A DNA stretch of 64,000 nucleotides from Intestinimonas butyriciproducens (GTDB taxonomy: Bacteria; Bacillota; Clostridia; Oscillospirales; Butyricicoccaceae): the NCBI RefSeq assembly GCF_016901775.1, contig NZ_JACJKW010000003.1, positions 62,001 to 126,000 on the forward strand, written 5' to 3'. The notes below the pieces were generated by a model. It saw nothing but the letters and a program-made list of their open reading frames with translations, was not told the DNA's origin and searched no databases. This document shows positions 51,826 through 60,334 of the stretch, piece after piece (position 1 is the first letter of the stretch; each line of letters begins with the position of its first letter). Made by a program: the position numbers and the translations under genes.

Positions 51826-52406
51826 GGGCGCCACACCCGTTCCAGCAGGGCGGAAACGGCCAGGGCGGCGCACACCGAACCCAGGGAGGCCAGCCACACG
51901 GCGGGCAGAATGGCAAAAGGCTGGACGCTGCCTGCTGCCGCCCGCACCGCCGCCACATTGGCGGGGATCAGCTGGAGGGAAGCGGAATTGAGCACCATCA
52001 GCCGCAAAACCGCGGAATGGTCCGGCCTGCCGCCAGTCTGGGCCAAGCGCCGGGCGGCCCGCAGTCCTGCCGGAGTGGCGGCGCTGCCCAGCCCCAGAAG
52101 GTTTGCCGCCATGTTCTGGCTCAGGGCCTGACGGGCCTGTTTGTCCTGGGCCGCCTTGCCGAAAATGCCCCGGATCACCGGGGACAAAAGCCGGGAGACC
52201 TTTTCGGTCAGCCCGCTCTGATCCATCACTTCTAAAATTCCCGACCATACGCACATCGTCCCGCCGATGGAGAGCGCCAGCTCCACCCCTCCTGCCGCTC
52301 CCTGGGGAAGCGCCGCCGATACCTGCTCCAACTTGCCTCCGGCCGCGCCAAAGCACAGAGCCAGGACAAAAAGCAGGGAAAATACCTTTGCCATCATGGA
52401 TTTCAC
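51822..52406 (-). CDS. spmA: Spore maturation protein A
   Basis: The 194-residue membrane protein is the partner of SpmB. Its gate domain carries GGTMCVWSGILEVMDQSGLT, NMAANLLGLGSAATPAGLRA and LRLMVLNSASLQLIPANVAA. The first start (52406) follows GGCGGTGA. No sigma-E or sigma-G promoter is clear; the stretch GCATGG...CATAGAA near 52430-52460 is a weak candidate. Confidence 0.92.
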   Translation of the reverse strand: MKSMMAKVFSLLFVLALCFGAAGGKLEQVSAALPQGAAGGVELALSIGGTMCVWSGILEVMDQSGLTEKVSRLLSPVIRGIFGKAAQDKQARQALSQNMAANLLGLGSAATPAGLRAARRLAQTGGRPDHSAVLRLMVLNSASLQLIPANVAAVRAAAGSVQPFAILPAVWLASLGSVCAALAVSALLERVWRP

Positions 52407-52537
52407 CGCCTTTTTGCTCCATTTCTATGCTCTTTTTCCCAGTTCCATGCAAAAAAGCAGGAGAAGGCATGGAGAAACTTCCTGAATAGTCCAACTATTG
52501 GACAAATAAAAACCTTGATATACCAAGCTTCTTTGGG

Positions 52538-52582
52538 CAATTTTGTCACGGTATTGTCTTGAATAATTAACAATTTTGTCAC
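52538..52582 (+). promoter_or_regulatory. Direct repeat upstream of abrB
   Basis: CAATTTTGTCAC occurs at 52538-52549 and 52571-52582, exactly 33 bp apart (about three helical turns), just upstream of the abrB -35 box at 52593. An inverted repeat GTCCAA/TTGGAC lies at 52489-52503. Confidence 0.5.
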
Positions 52583-52592
52583 ATGTCGTTTA

Positions 52593-52621
52593 TTGACACT
52601 TTTTGTAAAGGTTGTTATGAT
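52593..52621 (+). promoter_or_regulatory. Sigma-A promoter of abrB
   Basis: TTGACA (52593-52598), 17 nt, TATGAT (52616-52621), followed by AGAGGAGG before the start codon. Confidence 0.85.
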
Positions 52622-52657
52622 ATTGTAGAAATACCAAAAGAATAGAGGAGGTTCTGT

Positions 52658-52906
52658 ATGAAATCCACCGGAATCGTCAGAAACATCGACAGCCTGGGGC
52701 GGATCGTGCTGCCCATCGAGCTGCGCCGCACCCTGAACATTGACGCCAGCAAGGGTGATCCCATTGAGATCTACATGGACGGCACTTCCATTGTGCTGCG
52801 CAAGTATGAGCCCAACTGCGTCTTCTGCGGCAGCTCCAAAAAAGTGTCGGAATTTAAAGGAAAGAATGTGTGCGAAAACTGCCGCAAGGAACTGGCTGAA
52901 AAGTAA
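52658..52906 (+). CDS. abrB: AbrB/SpoVT family transition-state regulator
   Basis: The 82-residue DNA-binding protein has the AbrB swapped-hairpin domain (KSTGIVRNIDSLGRIVLPIE, LRRTLNIDASKGDPIEIYMD) and a C-terminal two-Cys-pair motif (NCVFCGSSKKVSEFKGKNVC, ENCRK) suggesting zinc binding. In clostridia such regulators control entry to stationary phase and sporulation. It is preceded by a strong promoter and by a 33-bp-spaced direct repeat that may be its operator, and ends in a terminator at 52936-52973. Confidence 0.93.
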   Translation: MKSTGIVRNIDSLGRIVLPIELRRTLNIDASKGDPIEIYMDGTSIVLRKYEPNCVFCGSSKKVSEFKGKNVCENCRKELAEK

Positions 52907-52930
52907 GAGCCGTTTTTGCTGCAGCATAAA

Positions 52931-52974
52931 AGGGCCCGTCTCAGAATTTTCATTCTGGGACGGACCCTTTTTTA
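52931..52974. terminator. Terminator between abrB and the DUF1836 gene
   Basis: AAGGGCCCGTCTCAGAA and TTCTGGGACGGACCCTT pair across a small loop and are followed by TTTTT. It serves abrB, and the A-rich 5' side may serve the convergent gene. Confidence 0.82.
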
Positions 52975-53568
52975 ATGCTGTTTTGTCTTATCTTTATCGG
53001 TCTTTGCCTTTGGGGGAACCTGGGTTTCCTGCTGCAGAAGGGAAGCGATCTTCTGGGCCAGGATCCGGTTGGCATTGGCCTGGGCGGAAAACTTCAAAGC
53101 CAGCTGAGCCAGACCCTGGCGGAGATTTTCCTCATCCAGGGCGGAAATATCCTCCCGGGCTCCCCGGGCGGTGTGCTCCAGGGCCTGGCTCTGCTCCAGG
53201 GTCAGCTGGTCAAAGCTTTCCGGCAGGCCGGTTTGCTGGGCGCCCTTGCCTGTCAGGTAGGACAGGGTGGGGATGGGCATAACCTGCTTGAGCATGCAGA
53301 TGGTCATCAGCCGCACCAGGTGTTCCCGGCTGTATTTTTTCTTCACCGGCGGGGGGATGAGGCCCAGTTTTACATAATTGTTGATCATGGAGGGGGTGAT
53401 CAGTTTGTCCTTGCCGTCGCTGAACAGGGCCAGATACCGCTCCATCAGCATGATCACCTGATCCATATACAGATCCAGCTGGGGCAGACTCTCCCAGGAA
53501 GGAAGCTGAGGCGTCTCAAGCCCATCCAGTCCTTCCAGGGCTTTCTGGCGCAGTGTGCTGTTGTCCAT
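52972..53568 (-). CDS. DUF1836 domain protein
   Basis: The 198-residue product has the DUF1836 pattern: TPSMINNYVKLGLIPPPVKK and KYSREHLVRLMTICMLKQVM, which resembles a MerR-like helix-turn-helix, then PTLSYLTGKGAQQTG. These proteins are common in Firmicutes and likely bind DNA, but the targets are unknown. ATG at 53568 follows GGGTGAATCGG. The coding 3' end lies in the terminator shared with abrB. Confidence 0.82.
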   Translation of the reverse strand: MDNSTLRQKALEGLDGLETPQLPSWESLPQLDLYMDQVIMLMERYLALFSDGKDKLITPSMINNYVKLGLIPPPVKKKYSREHLVRLMTICMLKQVMPIPTLSYLTGKGAQQTGLPESFDQLTLEQSQALEHTARGAREDISALDEENLRQGLAQLALKFSAQANANRILAQKIASLLQQETQVPPKAKTDKDKTKQH

Positions 53569-53673
53569 TGCCGATTCACCCCTGATAAAATCATTTTGTT
53601 GAGAACAAAACATATTGTACCACTGCCTCCCATTCATCGCAATGGTTTTTGCCATGGGAATATCACACAAAAG

Positions 53674-53715
53674 AAACCGGGAAAGGAAGTTTTGAAAACT
53701 CCCTTTCCCGGTTTT
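53674..53715 (-). terminator. Terminator of the TSUP transporter gene
   Basis: AAACCGGGAAAGG and CCTTTCCCGGTTT pair, with a T-run on both sides. Confidence 0.83.
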
Positions 53716-53720
53716 GTCAT

Positions 53721-54440
53721 TCAGCCGTTGAAGGCGATCCACAGTCCAGAAGCCGCCATGACCATATAGACAGCGCTTTTCAGTTTCCTGGCGTTGATGG
53801 AGCGGAAGATCCTGCCGCCCAGAAAACTGCCGATGAGCAGGCCGGCAGCCCCCCACAGAGTGGGCGCCAGAATGCCGCCGGGGATCAGGTGAAGCAGGCT
53901 GCGCACCAAAAGAAGATAGATGTTGTTGAGAAGAAAATAGCACTGGGTGGTGCCCATGTATTCTTCCTTATCGGGAATCACCGACACGAAATAGAGGATC
54001 ATAGGCGGGCCGCTGACGCTGAACAGGCCGCCGCACAGACCGGAGATCACGCCCACGATGGCGGCGTTGCGCAGCAGGGGACGGATGTGCACTTTGCCGC
54101 TGAAAAAATAGAACCAGATGGCAAGGCACACCAGGAACACGCCCAGCAGCCGCTTGTAAATGGGAGAAGGGGATTCATGCATCAGCCACATCCCCGCAGA
54201 AGAACCCATGATGCAGAACAGGGCGGGGAAGGCCAGCAGCTTCCAGTTGATATGTTTCCAGCACCGGGCCAGAATGGTCAGGTTCAGAGAAAGGGATAGA
54301 ATGGTGGAAATGTTCAAAGCGGCTTCATAGGGGAGAAACAGGGGCATGATGGCCATCATCACGATGCCGAAACCGAAGCCGGTGACGGCCTGGAGCAGGG
54401 AGCTGCTCATGGAAGCCAGGCCCAGCAAGAGCATTTGCAT
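53721..54440 (-). CDS. TSUP / TauE-SafE family anion transporter
   Basis: The 239-residue protein has about seven to eight membrane helices in two repeats. The motifs LLQAVTGFGFGIVMMAIMPL and GVISGLCGGLFSVSGPPMIL (the duplicated GxGG/ P-rich signature) identify the sulfite/sulfonate exporter family. Substrate unknown; the family moves sulfur-containing organic anions. The ATG at 54440 has AGGAGGATC upstream. Its terminator is at 53674-53715. Confidence 0.87.
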   Translation of the reverse strand: MQMLLLGLASMSSSLLQAVTGFGFGIVMMAIMPLFLPYEAALNISTILSLSLNLTILARCWKHINWKLLAFPALFCIMGSSAGMWLMHESPSPIYKRLLGVFLVCLAIWFYFFSGKVHIRPLLRNAAIVGVISGLCGGLFSVSGPPMILYFVSVIPDKEEYMGTTQCYFLLNNIYLLLVRSLLHLIPGGILAPTLWGAAGLLIGSFLGGRIFRSINARKLKSAVYMVMAASGLWIAFNG

Positions 54441-54605
54441 AAAAAAAGATCCTCCTTGTCTGCCGGAACCTTTTGTCCCGGACGGTCTCACAAAGGATAT
54501 TGTAGACCAGATCGGGGTAAATTGCAAAACAAAATGTTGCTCTTGCAAGATGGGAGGGGGGTGGCTATAATGGTCATAATGAACAAAACAGGAGGAAGAT
54601 ACGGG

Positions 54606-55526
54606 ATGATCACGCAGCAGCGTCTGGAAGAGCTGGTAAACGAATGTGCCTTTGCCACAAAGCAGGGGAAAGTGGCTTCTTATATCCCCAAACTGGCGGA
54701 AGCCGATCCCCAGCAGCTGGGGGTTTACTGGATGGATCTGGAAGGAAACGGCATGGGCGCCGGAGAATGGGAAAAGAGGGTGACGGTGCAGAGCATCGTG
54801 AAAGTGGCCATTTTTCTCCAGGCTCTGGCCGATTGTCCTCTGGATGAGCTGACCCGCCGGATCAGCCTCAACGCCACTGCTGAAACCTTCAATTCCATTG
54901 TGGATCTGGAAGTGAAAAATCATCACCGGCCTCTCAATCCCTATATCAACAGCGGCGCCATTGCTTCGCTGTATATGGTCTCCGGCGGGCCGGAGGGCCG
55001 CCTTCAGCGGGTGATGGATCTGCTGGGGAAGCTGACGGCCAACGACGCCCTTTCCATTGACGAGCAGGTGTATGTGTCGGAAAAACAGACCGGCCATCGT
55101 AACCGGGCCATTGCCTATTTTATGAAGAGCACCCAGATCATCGACGGGGATGTGGAGCAGCTTCTGGACGAATATTTCCGCTTGTGCTCGGTGAAGGTCA
55201 ACTGCCGGGATCTGGCGATCATGGCCGCCACACTGGCAAACGGCGGGAAAAACCCGGTCACCGGTGTGTGCTGTGCCCGGAAGAGCCACTGCAAAACCGC
55301 CATGGCTGTCATGGTGTCCTGCGGAATGTACGGCCAGTCGGGGGAATTTCTGGTGCGCACCGGTATGCCCGCCAAAAGCGGCGTGGGCGGGGGCATCATG
55401 GCGGCCATCCCCGGAAAAGGCGGCCTGGGCGTCGTGGGCCCGGCCCTTAATGAAACGGGCAACAGCGCCGGCGGCATCGAGCTTCTTTCCCGCCTGTCGG
55501 ATGAGATGGATCTGAGCATTTTGTAA
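54606..55526 (+). CDS. glsA: Glutaminase A
   Basis: This 306-residue enzyme hydrolyses glutamine to glutamate and ammonia. It belongs to the serine-dependent beta-lactamase-like family: the SxxK catalytic pair is SIVK (Ser63/Lys66), with NSIVDLEVKNHHRPLNPYIN and GMYGQSGEFLVRTGMPAKSG. Normal length. The start at 54606 follows AGGAGGAAG. Followed 33 bp later by the small acidic gene, with which it may form an operon. Confidence 0.93.
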   Translation: MITQQRLEELVNECAFATKQGKVASYIPKLAEADPQQLGVYWMDLEGNGMGAGEWEKRVTVQSIVKVAIFLQALADCPLDELTRRISLNATAETFNSIVDLEVKNHHRPLNPYINSGAIASLYMVSGGPEGRLQRVMDLLGKLTANDALSIDEQVYVSEKQTGHRNRAIAYFMKSTQIIDGDVEQLLDEYFRLCSVKVNCRDLAIMAATLANGGKNPVTGVCCARKSHCKTAMAVMVSCGMYGQSGEFLVRTGMPAKSGVGGGIMAAIPGKGGLGVVGPALNETGNSAGGIELLSRLSDEMDLSIL

Positions 55527-55559
55527 AAGCCGGAACTTCCCGGAGAAAGGACGAATACA

Positions 55560-56018
55560 ATGAAACAATACACCCCGGCCATCGTGGGCGAAATCAAGAA
55601 AAAAAGCATTTTCTCTTTCAGCCGGAAATATGAGACCCGGTATTATGAAGGGATACACCGTCAGGATGAAACGGTGCGGGCCCTGTGGATCGAGATGAAT
55701 GCCCTGGGCAAACCGCTGTGCTATCCCTGCGCTTTGTGGGAAGGGGAAAAACTCATGGCCTTCCGCAGCGGCATGACCCGGGAAAACAAGGCCATGCTTC
55801 AGCGGTGGACAGAGGTGATCTCCCCGGAGAAGAAAGAGGAGTTTTCCATCGATGAGCTGGAAGAGACGGTATTTTCTTCCCTTTATCAGAAAGCCAAGGA
55901 CAAGGCAGATCAGCTGGAAGGGCTGATCATGCCCGACGAGGAGGAATGGACCGACGAAGAGCTTCTGGCCGATGAGTCTCTGGCCGATGAGGACGAGGAC
56001 GAATCTTCACTAAATTGA
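55560..56018 (+). CDS. Small acidic protein of unknown function
   Basis: The 152-residue product is not recognised. The N-terminal part (residues about 1-75) is basic and aromatic; the C-terminal part is very acidic (PDEEEWTDEELLADES and LADEDEDESS). The ATG at 55560 has GAAAGGACG upstream. It follows glsA closely and ends before the terminator at 56035-56080. Confidence 0.75.
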   Translation: MKQYTPAIVGEIKKKSIFSFSRKYETRYYEGIHRQDETVRALWIEMNALGKPLCYPCALWEGEKLMAFRSGMTRENKAMLQRWTEVISPEKKEEFSIDELEETVFSSLYQKAKDKADQLEGLIMPDEEEWTDEELLADESLADEDEDESSLN

Positions 56019-56034
56019 ATAAATCAACCAAGCA

Positions 56035-56084
56035 CAGCGGGACGGAAATTCACGATGTTGAATTTTCGCCCCGCTGTTTTTTCT
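56035..56084 (+). terminator. Terminator downstream of the small acidic gene
   Basis: CAGCGGG and CCCGCTG (with an inner AAATTCA/TGAATTT pair) form a stem and are followed by TTTTTTC. The loop ACGATGT recurs at 56258-56264, without clear meaning. Confidence 0.75.
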
Positions 56085-56314
56085 TTTTTCTTGCTGGTTC
56101 GTTTGGGAGAAAGCAAAAGAAAAGTCGGTCAAAATCCATGAAAAACCCGGGAAAAATCCCGGATATTTGTGCTCAGAGCCGAAAAATCCCCAAAGACATA
56201 AAAAAGTCCGGCCAAGGCTTGACAAAAACGAGATTATATACTATTATGAACGCACATTCACGATGTTAAAAACCGGTGAGCCGGGAAATTCAAAGAGAAA
56301 GAGGCGAATGTGCG

Positions 56315-57889
56315 ATGCAGAAGAAAACGAGAAAAATGGTGGCGCTGGTTCTGGCGGGAGCGCTGATGAGCGGCATATTCGCCGCCTGTGCCAAGGACAG
56401 TGGCGCCAAAGAAGGTTCGGCTGTCAGCCGCAGCATGGAAAACGATGGGGATACCGCCTCGGCGGAAAAGCGGAGCACCCTGGTGATCGCCACCGAAAGC
56501 GAGCCGCCCACTTTGCACCCTTTTGATCACAAGGCGGTTACCGCCACCTATATGAACCTGCTCACCTTCAATGCCCTGATGGCCATTGATCCTGAAACAT
56601 TGGAACCGGTGACCGACCTGGCCGAAAGCTATGAGGCCGTGAGTGAAACCGAATGGGTTTTTACTTTGAAGCAGGGCGTCACCTTCCATGACGGAAGCAC
56701 TTTGGATGCCCAGGATGTGAAAGCTTCCATGGAATATGCCAAGACCTACCCCACCACCAAGGACTACACCTCCTTCTGGACCAACATCCAGGTGGTGGAC
56801 GACACCCATGTGAAAATCACCACCGACGGCCCCTATGCCATGGTGCTCAACGATATGGCCAGCATTGACATTCTGCCCAGCGAACTGATCGATGAAGGCA
56901 ATGACTTTAACGAAAACCCGGTGGGCACCGGCCCCTATTGTTTCGTAGAGTGGAACCGGGGCGACAATATTACCTTTGAGAAGAACCCCAATTTCTTTGA
57001 CACAGAGCATCAGCCCTCCATGGAAACCATCACCTGGCGGATCATTCCCGAAGGCTCTTCCCGCACCATTGCCCTTCAGGCCGGGGAAGTGGACTTCATT
57101 ATGGAAGTGGAAGCCACCGATATCACCCGCCTGAAAGAAGACGAGGCCGTTACCGTGCAGGAAAACGAAGGCACCCGTATGAACTTCATGGCCATGAACA
57201 GCGAAGCCGGGCCCTTTGAGAATCCCTGGTTCCGCAAAGCGGTAAGCGCTGCGGTGGACAGAGATGCCGTGATCACAGTATCCTGCGATGGTCAGGGCAT
57301 TGTGGCTCTGGGCCAGACCTCTCCCGCCTTCCCCGGATACAGCGAGGAAAACTCCCAGGAATATGATGTGGAAAAGGCCAAGGAGTATCTGGAGAAATCG
57401 GGTATTGATCCGGAAGATGCCACCTTCACTTGCCTGGCCTGCACCGATGCCAACCGTCGGGCCGCCGAAGTGATCCAGGCCAATCTGATGGAGATCGGCA
57501 TTCAGATGGAGATCGAGACCCTGGACTATGCCACCCACCTCAACGCCATTATGAGCGGCGATTATGAAGCGGCCATCCAGGGCTACACCGCCAGCAATAT
57601 GTATGCCTACAATGTGGGCCTCTATCATTCCTCCGCCATCGACGCCGCCAATCTGGCCCGTATCGATGATCCCAAGGTGGATAGCCTGATCCAGCAGGCC
57701 AAAACCCAGCTGGACAGCACCCAGCGGGAAGCCACTTTCACAGAGCTTTCGGAGTATCTCAATGACTGGACTCCCTTTGTCCCCTTGTATCAGACCGTTG
57801 TGATCAAGGCCTATGACAAAGACCTGGAAGGGGTCGTTGTGGGCAAAGACGGCAATGTGGCCTTTGAAGATGTGCGCTGGAGCGCTTAA
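56315..57889 (+). CDS. Peptide/nickel-type ABC transporter substrate-binding lipoprotein
   Basis: This 524-residue protein has a signal peptide ending in FAAC and a SBP_bac_5 fold: STLVIATESEPPTLHPFDHK, VTDLAESYEAVSETEWVFTL, DGPYAMVLNDMASIDILP, NENPVGTGPYCF and EWNRGDNITFEKNPNFFDTE. Such proteins capture oligopeptides or other small molecules for DppBCDF-type importers. Only one permease gene (59220-60128, opposite strand) is nearby; ATPase genes are absent. The ATG at 56315 has a weak GAGGCG site. The terminator at 57924-57966 follows. Confidence 0.88.
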   Translation: MQKKTRKMVALVLAGALMSGIFAACAKDSGAKEGSAVSRSMENDGDTASAEKRSTLVIATESEPPTLHPFDHKAVTATYMNLLTFNALMAIDPETLEPVTDLAESYEAVSETEWVFTLKQGVTFHDGSTLDAQDVKASMEYAKTYPTTKDYTSFWTNIQVVDDTHVKITTDGPYAMVLNDMASIDILPSELIDEGNDFNENPVGTGPYCFVEWNRGDNITFEKNPNFFDTEHQPSMETITWRIIPEGSSRTIALQAGEVDFIMEVEATDITRLKEDEAVTVQENEGTRMNFMAMNSEAGPFENPWFRKAVSAAVDRDAVITVSCDGQGIVALGQTSPAFPGYSEENSQEYDVEKAKEYLEKSGIDPEDATFTCLACTDANRRAAEVIQANLMEIGIQMEIETLDYATHLNAIMSGDYEAAIQGYTASNMYAYNVGLYHSSAIDAANLARIDDPKVDSLIQQAKTQLDSTQREATFTELSEYLNDWTPFVPLYQTVVIKAYDKDLEGVVVGKDGNVAFEDVRWSA

Positions 57890-57923
57890 CCCCCCTCACC
57901 TCTATTTATAGAACGCAAATGGA

Positions 57924-57966
57924 AAAGGACCCGTTCTCCACAGTCTGTGGGAAACGGGTCCTTTCC
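57924..57966. terminator. Bidirectional terminator after the SBP gene
   Basis: AAAGGACCCGTT and AACGGGTCCTTT pair around a loop with CCACAGTCTGTGG and lie between convergent genes. Confidence 0.83.
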
Positions 57967-57972
57967 TGCTTA

Positions 57973-58581
57973 TCAGGGGTTTTCAATGTCCATGCGGCAC
58001 ATTTCTTCATAAGATACGCCGTTTTCTTTGCCATAGATCTTCCAATACCGGTTGCCTGCCCGGATAAACAGGAAGCGGGGCAGCGGCATAGCCGTGGCGA
58101 TTTCCGTCGCTTTTCCCTGCTCCACAGCGGCGGCCAGCTGGCCGATGGCCTTTTCCGCCCGGGAACGGAAGGGGGTGCGCAAAATGGCTTCCCCGCTGCC
58201 CAGCTTCATGACAGAGCCCATGGGAAAGCCGGTTTCTTTGGCAAACAGCCGCAGAATATCCACCGCCACATCGTTTTGCCCCGGCTCCAGAAAACCGCAG
58301 TTGATGAGCACCGACAGGCGGGGTTTGTTCTGAGGAGGGTTGTGCTGCACTTCCGCCAGGAAGGCCAGAAGATCTACTGGCAGGCTGTCCACATACAGGG
58401 GAAAAACCAGAAGCAGATGGGAGAAGTGTTCCATCTCCTGAATGAGCCGGGAAGCCGGCTGGCCTTTGAGGGCAAAATACTGGCAGGGAAGGGAGCAGCG
58501 GGCAGAAAAAATGGCAGCGTATTCCTTGGAGTTGGAACGGGCAGCCCGGGGGCTGGCGTTGAGGATCATCACTTGTTCCAT
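57973..58581 (-). CDS. Flavodoxin-like / NADPH-dependent FMN reductase family protein (1)
   Basis: The 202-residue product begins with VMILNASPRAARSNSKEYAA, the FMN phosphate-binding region of the flavodoxin-like FMN reductases, and continues with LLLVFPLYVDSLPVDLLAFL and LSVLINCGFLEPGQND. It is probably an oxidoreductase or electron carrier. It overlaps the second flavodoxin-like gene by 13 bp (58569-58581), which starts earlier in the transcript. Substrate unknown. Confidence 0.82.
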   Translation of the reverse strand: MEQVMILNASPRAARSNSKEYAAIFSARCSLPCQYFALKGQPASRLIQEMEHFSHLLLVFPLYVDSLPVDLLAFLAEVQHNPPQNKPRLSVLINCGFLEPGQNDVAVDILRLFAKETGFPMGSVMKLGSGEAILRTPFRSRAEKAIGQLAAAVEQGKATEIATAMPLPRFLFIRAGNRYWKIYGKENGVSYEEMCRMDIENP

Positions 58582-59075
58582 GAAAGCACCTCCTGCATGG
58601 CGGCTTCCTGCACTTCTTCTTCCCGGCAGAAAAAAACTTTGTAGGATTTGAAGTTCATGTTCCGCCGGTTGCGCTCCACCAGGCGGCAGAACAGATCCTT
58701 TTCTTCCTGGCTCTCCGGGCCGTAGGCCAGAATAACGGCCTCTTTTTCCTCCACCAGCCGCTGCACATGATGGGTCTCCCCCATGTGGGGGCGGAGGAAG
58801 GCCTGCTGAATGGGAAGGGAACGCTCCAGCATGGCTTTCATCCGGGGCGCCCAGCTGCCGAATATCACCTGGCTCACATAGAGCACCCGGTGGCTGCGGG
58901 CAATCAGGGGGTAGATCTGGGGCGCATCATCCCGTATGACACACCGGCCGGGGGTTTTGACCCAGCAGCCGAAGCAGCCCACACAGGGAGTTATTTTCTT
59001 TTGGGACAGATCAATATATTCCCGCTGCGGGGCTGCGGGCAGGGAAAGGGGTCGATCGCTGAGGATCAGCTCCAT
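58569..59075 (-). CDS. Flavodoxin-like / NADPH-dependent FMN reductase family protein (2)
   Basis: The 168-residue protein has the CVGCFGCWVKTPGRCVIRDD motif of anaerobe FMN reductases with a Cys-rich loop, then RVLYVSQVIFGSWAPRMKAM. The usual glycine-rich FMN loop at the very N-terminus is short or missing (MELILSDRPLSLPAAPQREY), so binding may be altered. It is paired with the downstream flavodoxin gene. Terminators and promoters were not resolved. Confidence 0.78.
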   Translation of the reverse strand: MELILSDRPLSLPAAPQREYIDLSQKKITPCVGCFGCWVKTPGRCVIRDDAPQIYPLIARSHRVLYVSQVIFGSWAPRMKAMLERSLPIQQAFLRPHMGETHHVQRLVEEKEAVILAYGPESQEEKDLFCRLVERNRRNMNFKSYKVFFCREEEVQEAAMQEVLSWNK

Positions 59076-59171
59076 AAATAAAGTCCTCCATTTGATTTTG
59101 GAATAAAAAATGAAATCGATTTATTATAAAGGATTTTAGGGAAAAAATATAGAGTGAATTTTATGGCAATG

Positions 59172-59206
59172 AAAAAAGCCCTCCCACATAAGCAGGAGGG
59201 CTTTTG
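59172..59206 (-). terminator. Terminator of the permease gene
   Basis: AAAAGCCCTCC and GGAGGGCTTTT pair around CACATAAGCA, giving U-runs on both strands. Confidence 0.83.
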
Positions 59207-59219
59207 GTATTCTTTTGGT

Positions 59220-60128
59220 TTACGAACGGCTGAACTGGGAGCGGATGCGAGGGTCGATGACCACATACAAAAGGTCTACCACCAGATTGATAATAGAGAA
59301 GCAGAAAGCAAAGGTGATGACGCAACCCAGAATCATGGGGAAATCCCGTTCGTTGATGGAGTCCACCAGAAGCCGGCCGATGCCGGGCCAGGAGAAGATC
59401 AGCTCCACCAGAATGGAACCGCTGAACACCTCGCACAGCCGCAGGCCCATGACGGTGACAATGGGGATCAGGGCATTGCGCAGAGCGTGTTTCCGCACCA
59501 CCGCTTTGAATGCCTGGCCCTTGGCCCGGGCGGTGGTGATGTAATCCTGGCGGATGGTCTCCAGCATGGAGGAGCGGGTAATACGGGAAATAAAGGCCAT
59601 GTTTCCGAAAGCCAGAGTAAAGGCTGGAAGCACCAGACTGCTGAATGTCAGGCTGCCGGAGGTGGGGAACCAGCCCAGATGCAGCGCAAAAAGAATGAGC
59701 ATCAGCATTCCCAGCCAGAAGTTGGGCATGCTCACGCCGAAAAAGGAGATCAGCATGCTCACATTGTCAAAAAGGGTGTTTTGCTTGATGGCAGCACACA
59801 CGCCGATGGGAAGGGACAAAACCAGGGTGACAATACCGGCTGCTGCGGTGAGCTTGATGGTTTTGGGCAAACGCACGCCCAGCTGGACACGCACAAAACT
59901 GTCTTCGGCGAAGATCTCTTTCATAGTGCGGGCATATTGCACCAGAATGGGATCGTTGAGCCCCCGTTCCTCCCGGATGATCTCGGCTTCCTCCGGGGTG
60001 GCCGCTTTGCGCACCGCCGAACGGTCGGCATTGCCTGGGGCAAAATAAAAGAGCAGATAGACGATAAAGGTGGCGCCGAAAAGCACCGGCAGCAGGATGA
60101 TCAGTCGTTTGAATACATATTTCCACAT
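59220..60128 (-). CDS. DppB-type ABC transporter permease
   Basis: The 302-residue membrane protein has the DppB pattern: KRLIILLPVLFGATFIVYLL at the N-terminus, ATTRAKG-like TTARAKGQAFKAVVRKHALR (the EAA loop that contacts the ATPase) and EVFSGSILVELIFSWPGIGR. Six membrane helices. The partner permease (DppC) and ATPases are not encoded here. The ATG at 60128 was chosen because a longer version overlaps the promoter region. Sigma-A promoter at 60204-60232. Confidence 0.87.
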   Translation of the reverse strand: MWKYVFKRLIILLPVLFGATFIVYLLFYFAPGNADRSAVRKAATPEEAEIIREERGLNDPILVQYARTMKEIFAEDSFVRVQLGVRLPKTIKLTAAAGIVTLVLSLPIGVCAAIKQNTLFDNVSMLISFFGVSMPNFWLGMLMLILFALHLGWFPTSGSLTFSSLVLPAFTLAFGNMAFISRITRSSMLETIRQDYITTARAKGQAFKAVVRKHALRNALIPIVTVMGLRLCEVFSGSILVELIFSWPGIGRLLVDSINERDFPMILGCVITFAFCFSIINLVVDLLYVVIDPRIRSQFSRS

Positions 60129-60203
60129 GGGCGGACCCTCGATTCCTTTATTGGAATAGGCCAAAAGGGCAAAGAAAAAAGGCCGCTGATTTGGCACTAT
60201 TAA

Positions 60204-60232
60204 ACCATAACACAATCCCTTGTCCATTTCAA
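60204..60232 (-). promoter_or_regulatory. Sigma-A promoter of the permease gene
   Basis: TTGAAA (60232-60227), 17 nt, TATGGT (60209-60204). Confidence 0.6.
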
Positions 60233-60334
60233 GGCGGCAGAGGGCCGGGAAAGGAGTTTCGGGGCTGAACGGATAGAGAAAAAAAGAGGGCGGTTTTGTG
60301 CAAATTAGTTAATTACTTTGTAACAACTAAAAAA

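Noticed and set aside
56253-56270. Repeat of CACGATGTT near 56050 and 56260
   Set aside because: Only 9 bp shared with no structure at the second site; chance is likely.
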